A DNA stretch of 64,000 nt, taken from contig CM075101.1 of assembly GCA_037576195.1 (NCBI GenBank), positions 17,236,001 to 17,300,000 on the forward strand. Direction: 5' to 3'. Made by a program: the position numbers and the translations under genes. The stretch comes from Phytoseiulus persimilis (lineage: Eukaryota > Arthropoda > Arachnida > Mesostigmata > Phytoseiidae). This document shows, in pieces, positions 60,441 to 64,000 of this stretch. The number at the start of each line of letters is the position of its first letter. The stretch's first letter is position 1. The notes under the pieces were generated by a model. The model was not told the origin of the DNA and made no database searches. It saw nothing but the letters and a program-made list of their open reading frames with translations.

Positions 60441-62585
60441 ATGGAAACCCACCCGCATCGCAGTTATGTCACGTTATGGGCAGAAAGAACTCGGGGCGGT
60501 GATACTCTAATGGCCTTGCCAAAGTTTCCTCAAGGGAAACTCTGGCTCCCGTTCTGCAGATTCCCCGAGTCGGGATCTTTTTCGGAGGCGTTCGAAGCTG
60601 TGGTGGCTAAATACGGATTCCATCCTCTCGGAGAACCGGAACTCATCATCAGATGTTATCGAAAAGACAGCCTGATGTGGCGGAATGTTATATTCAAAAC
60701 GGACATCGAAGCCCCCGACGCCTCCGTATGGCACAAAACCTCCGAGGATTCCGGTTTCCAACGTCAGGACTATCGGAGCACCGAATTCCTGAACGACCGA
60801 CAAAATATCCTCTCACATCGCATTATGTACGTCGGGTTCTTCAAGAAACCGCTCACCGAAGACGAGCAACAGTTGTTCGAGAGCGCAGCTTTCACCAGCG
60901 CGCGAATCGATGCTCTCTGTTGCATTCTCATGGATATGATATGGCCGTGCGAGCTCTTCGACATGACATCTTTCCGAATTTTACTCCGCCGCCTGTATAA
61001 CGGCGGCCTAAAGAACACGAAAGCATTGTTCCGCACCTGTGTCGCAGAGAACGGCTGTTTCGCAGAGCCATGTGAGGTCCTGAAGTTACTGGCTTGCTTG
61101 GAGCCAACCTCCTCGGGGAAAACGCGGTTCGACTTCATTTTCCGTTTCTACGCCGGCAACAGGAGCGCTGGACTGTCCACAGACGAGCTTGAACCTCTCA
61201 TCAGAGCAGCTCTTCGAGAGGACTCGAGCGGAAGCATGGCCGCACAGACCAGGAAATTTTACGCCGACATGATCAATGGCGAGTCGGTTTTGATGGAGAA
61301 ATTCCGAAACATTCTCGCAAGTACAAGGGAGAGCCTCCGCCGAACAAAACGCGTCCTCCGAGCGCCATATTCTCTGTTTCGCAATCCGAATATCGACAAA
61401 TACGACGGAGTCGTAACCGTGCCAACGCACGAAGGTCTCCGGCCGAGGAATTTCCCAGCACACATGAGCCTCACGAAGCGAGTTCTTCGGGTACCACCGA
61501 CGGCTTGGTTCGTCGATCCTCTCCCTTGGTGGAGATTCTACGAGAAGGATTCGCGCAGTCAATCGACTGCGAGACAAGACGCTAGCCATGATCCGAAAAG
61601 TCGTTTAGACTCGATGTCAGAGCCGATCTTCCTTCTCGACGATCTGAAACTTTATGCTCCTCATGACCCATCGGGATGTTTCCGGGACAGCGATCTTTCA
61701 CACTTGGCACAGAGATTCATGAACGTTTGCGCAGCGGCGAGAGAAATATTCGAAACTGAACCAAGACTTCTCCTGCTTGAAAGTCCGGTACACATTTTCG
61801 GCAGTCTTCTTGGAAGTTACAAGGATTTATTATTCTTCGAGCGCGCTTTCTGGCGTCTGGGGCCCAGGATAACACCGAGCTCGTTCCTCTTCCTGGGTGA
61901 CTACGTCGGCCTTGGCCCTTCGAATCTCGCAGTTGTAGGACATTTATTCGCCTGTAAGATTCTCGCCCGGAAGAATTTTCTCCTAATTCGAGGGATGCAT
62001 GAAGACCGCCGCACCAACGAGACGAGTGGCTTGCTCGACGAGTGCAGAAGAGTTTTCGGGAAAGAAGGCCCCGATGTTTACGAGGCAATTAACTCTGTCT
62101 TCGATGTTTTGCCCTTGGCAGCCATAGTGGATAGGCAGCTGTTCTGCGTTCATGGAGGCATTCCACAAAACATTTTGAATCCCCCCTACCTTGGAGCTAT
62201 AAACTGTGTGGAAGTCGACTTATCGAATCCGATTGAGGATCAGACTGCGATGGAATTGATCTGGAATGACCCAAATTATGCGCTAGCTCCGGAGGATGAC
62301 TACGCCCCCAAGACGGCGGGTGGCGTCGGTAAACTGTTCAGCGCGGCCGTTATGTCCAAATTCCTCGAGCAGTTCAACATAGCATTTGTGATTCGAGCCC
62401 AGCAGCCTCAGCGAGCTGGATCCGATTCTCCATTCTCTGAACACCTCATATCTCTCAACTCCTCCACGGAAACCAGGGACGCCCTGGAAACTCGCACGGC
62501 CTCGGTTCTCGCTCTCGGTGCCAAGGTGCATCACATACAGTTCTATCCAACGGCTTCCTTGGAGCTCTTGAAGTCAGGAATCTAA
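60441..62585 (+). CDS. PPP-family pseudophosphatase paralog
   Basis: A single 714-residue frame from ATG 60441, paralogous to the minus-strand gene across its whole length. Seen: Nudix-like start (LPKFPQGKLWLPFCRFPES), EF-hand-like segment (FIFRFYAGNRSAGLSTDELE), then the phosphatase domain. Its motifs are lost: GSLLGSY for GDxHG (about 452), GDYVGLGPS for GDxVDRG (about 486), RGMHED for RGNHE (about 517) and VIRAQQP for the final RxH motif (about 650). CVHGGI is kept. Loss of the first Asp and His, the second Asp pair, the Asn and the last His should abolish metal binding. The frame has no stop or shift over 2.1 kb, so the protein is probably maintained with a non-catalytic role (scaffold, decoy or regulator). 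A start further upstream is possible. Confidence 0.8.
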   Translation: METHPHRSYVTLWAERTRGGDTLMALPKFPQGKLWLPFCRFPESGSFSEAFEAVVAKYGFHPLGEPELIIRCYRKDSLMWRNVIFKTDIEAPDASVWHKTSEDSGFQRQDYRSTEFLNDRQNILSHRIMYVGFFKKPLTEDEQQLFESAAFTSARIDALCCILMDMIWPCELFDMTSFRILLRRLYNGGLKNTKALFRTCVAENGCFAEPCEVLKLLACLEPTSSGKTRFDFIFRFYAGNRSAGLSTDELEPLIRAALREDSSGSMAAQTRKFYADMINGESVLMEKFRNILASTRESLRRTKRVLRAPYSLFRNPNIDKYDGVVTVPTHEGLRPRNFPAHMSLTKRVLRVPPTAWFVDPLPWWRFYEKDSRSQSTARQDASHDPKSRLDSMSEPIFLLDDLKLYAPHDPSGCFRDSDLSHLAQRFMNVCAAAREIFETEPRLLLLESPVHIFGSLLGSYKDLLFFERAFWRLGPRITPSSFLFLGDYVGLGPSNLAVVGHLFACKILARKNFLLIRGMHEDRRTNETSGLLDECRRVFGKEGPDVYEAINSVFDVLPLAAIVDRQLFCVHGGIPQNILNPPYLGAINCVEVDLSNPIEDQTAMELIWNDPNYALAPEDDYAPKTAGGVGKLFSAAVMSKFLEQFNIAFVIRAQQPQRAGSDSPFSEHLISLNSSTETRDALETRTASVLALGAKVHHIQFYPTASLELLKSGI

Positions 62586-62589
62586 TAAA
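62584..62589 (+). promoter_or_regulatory. Polyadenylation signal overlapping a stop codon
   Basis: AATAAA shares two bases with the TAA stop of the pseudophosphatase frame, which is followed directly by a second TAA. If used, the 3' UTR would be extremely short. Confidence 0.4.
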
Positions 62590-63393
62590 CTGATGATTCG
62601 TTCATCACGGTGGAGCGTTTTTTCACAGAATAGGGCCAAAGAGAATGCCTTCGAATTTAGTAGTTCTGAAAGACAGTGGAGGGCAGGAGATTCTTTTCGC
62701 GGGTCAAAATGCAGGTGGCAACCTTGTCGGCGAGCCATTCATTCTTGGAAATTCGCTGCTTTCGTCCATGGATAAGTTTCGCCCCGAACAAAAGAATACG
62801 CAAGATGTCCGAGATGATATGATGTTGAACGCGGGAAGAATCGGAATCGGGGTCGATTTGAAGAGCTATCTGTTCCCCACTTTCCAGAAACTACGACGAA
62901 CACCTCGGAGATGAGGCAACACGAGTTTCCCTGAGCATTCGAGAAAGAAAGGTGCTTCTTTTCTCCCCATCGGAACAGGAATCGCTCCTTTCACCAAGCG
63001 ACGTCCTATATTTATTTTGCAAAGCTCTGTAGTGTTCCTCATCAGCGCCAGGGATCCCGAATTAGTAATTGGGATTCAGAACTCAGAAGGGCTGGGCAGT
63101 CGGAAACGCGTTACGCCCGAACTCGTCTCAAACCCGATGTTGCCGGCGAATGAAAACAAGGATTGGACCTGAGTCAGTTTTTATTCGCATTTTTTCTGGC
63201 ATCACTTCACCAATTGAGTTAAGTACATTCACTCGCGAACGATGATGAGCCTCATTCATTAGTTGAAGATTTTCCATTCGAAAGAATCGGGCTCAGTTGA
63301 CTTGAAACCGGGTTCAGAATCCATCGTGTTAGAAGCTATAAGATCGGAACTTCGATCAAAGATGCACTCCCAAATGGAGGTAGATAAAAGCGT
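62586..63393. other. 3' flank of the pseudophosphatase; small unassigned ORF
   Basis: An ATG frame at 62645-62914 encodes 89 residues (MPSNLVVLKDSGGQEILFAG at its start, ending LRRTPRR). It follows the upstream gene by only 60 bases. I do not recognise it and see no splice partner. The remainder to 63393 is the 3' flank of FANCD2. Confidence 0.35.
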
Positions 63394-64000
63394 CTAGAAT
63401 TCCGTGCTCTCGTCCGTGAGGTTATAGGCGACCTCTCCCTCGTCTTCCTCCTGCGAAAAATTGAAAGCCGAGAACGGACCGTTAGTGACGCACGTTCATC
63501 CGCGCAGAACGGAATCCGCTTAGAGAAACTCTTGGCAGACTCCCGAAGTAGCTGACCTCGTCGACGTCGCTGAGATTCTCATCTTGCTCCGGATCATCGT
63601 CTCCCGGCTCCAGCTCCATGGTTTCACCCTTCAAATTCCGCATTTTCAGGTGGCCCATTTGGAGGGCCTCTCCACAACCGAACTTGTTGAACAGGGCTTT
63701 CATCTTGAAGAGGAATATCTCCAAGAGCTTTCGGGCTACAGGTACCTGTATGGGACGGTGAACAAACGATGTGAACTTCAGGCGAACTTCTTCCGTCATC
63801 TAGGGGAGTGATTTTGGATATTTTTGGATCGCGGTTCCCTCAAGCAACAGGGCTCCAGGTTGAGAATCACTGATCTAGAGGTTCGCAACCTCAGAGATGG
63901 TTGAGCTTTACCTGTCTTCCAAGAGCAACTTGCTGGGACATTTTGAAGTGCGAACAAGTGTGCTGCATGATTCTCGTCGAATGCTGTAGCGTTTTCACAA
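63394..64000 (-). CDS. FANCD2: Fanconi anemia group D2 protein, C-terminal exons (partial)
   Basis: DNA crosslink-repair protein whose ubiquitinated clamp with FANCI marks stalled forks. Only the 3' end lies in the window. Minus-strand exons: 64000-63912 (runs off the window), 63745-63557 and 63450-63394. The first reads LQHSTRIMQHTCSHFKMSQ, aligning with the C-terminal helix preceding the terminal domain. The second starts VPVARKLLEIFLFKMKALF and continues GCGEALQMGHLKMRNLKGE, the most recognisable FANCD2 C-terminal block, then acidic GDDDPEQDENLSDVDE. The last exon gives EEDEGEVAYNLTDESTEF and a stop. The 63557 donor is GTCAGC, weaker than usual; without that splice the frame would run on to 63482. 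The 166-bp first intron contains a tiny hAT-like insertion. Confidence 0.85.
63806..63872. mobile_element. 67-bp hAT-like mini-element in a FANCD2 intron
   Basis: Left end GAGTGATTTTGGA and right end (minus strand) CAGTGATTCTCAACC are near-matching inverted repeats of hAT type. Flanking 8-mers ATCTAGGG (63798-63805) and ATCTAGAG (63873-63880) differ at one base. It is likely an internally deleted MITE. Confidence 0.55.

Overview
The window is animal nuclear DNA, most likely from an arthropod. Every recognisable gene is metazoan: FoxL2-type forkhead factor, kinesin light chain, CMP-sialic acid synthetase, mitochondrial AKAP1, Argonaute, splicing factor YJU2, NF-YA and FANCD2. Coding exons are split by GT-AG introns, several of them very short (44-47 bp). 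A mite (phytoseiid or other mesostigmatan) would fit the short introns, moderate GC and compact genes. That placement is inference; no rRNA or mitochondrial marker is present. One base (17049) is an N.

Layout. 1-7.4 kb: no recognisable gene, several simple repeats. 7.4-8.9 kb (+): FoxL2-like forkhead gene, 5' end unresolved. 11.1-14.5 kb (-): complete eight-exon kinesin light chain. 17.1-17.7 kb (-): two exons of CMP-sialic acid synthetase, 3' part not found. 21.6-24.2 kb (-): complete five-exon AKAP1-like protein (membrane anchor, polyQ, KH, Tudor). 24.2-37 kb: gene-poor and transposon-rich. It holds a decayed gag-type ORF with a CCHC knuckle, invaded by a 985-bp foldback element and a hAT MITE with a perfect 8-bp target duplication. 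A second hAT-type MITE and LINE scraps follow. 37.1-39.9 kb (+): Argonaute with an intact DEDH PIWI site but an in-frame amber codon and a probable N-terminal frameshift. 42.6-43.6 kb (+): 3' end of a LINE. 43.8-46.9 kb (+): three small genes or candidates, including a secreted cysteine-rich antistasin-like protein. 47.9-49.1 kb (-): YJU2/CWC16. 49.9-50.4 kb (-): reverse transcriptase relic. 53.4-54.6 kb (+): NF-YA, followed at once by a MITE related to the foldback element. 56.8-62.6 kb: a head-to-head pair of divergent Nudix-like/EF-hand/PPP-phosphatase paralogs. 63.4 kb to the end (-): C-terminal exons of FANCD2.

The genes look like independent housekeeping and regulatory loci, not an operon or pathway cluster. 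The exception is the divergent phosphatase pair around 59-60.4 kb. One copy keeps most PPP metal-site motifs; the other has lost nearly all of them and looks like a pseudophosphatase. This pair is the most unusual coding content. The interrupted Argonaute and the foldback family (two copies) come next.
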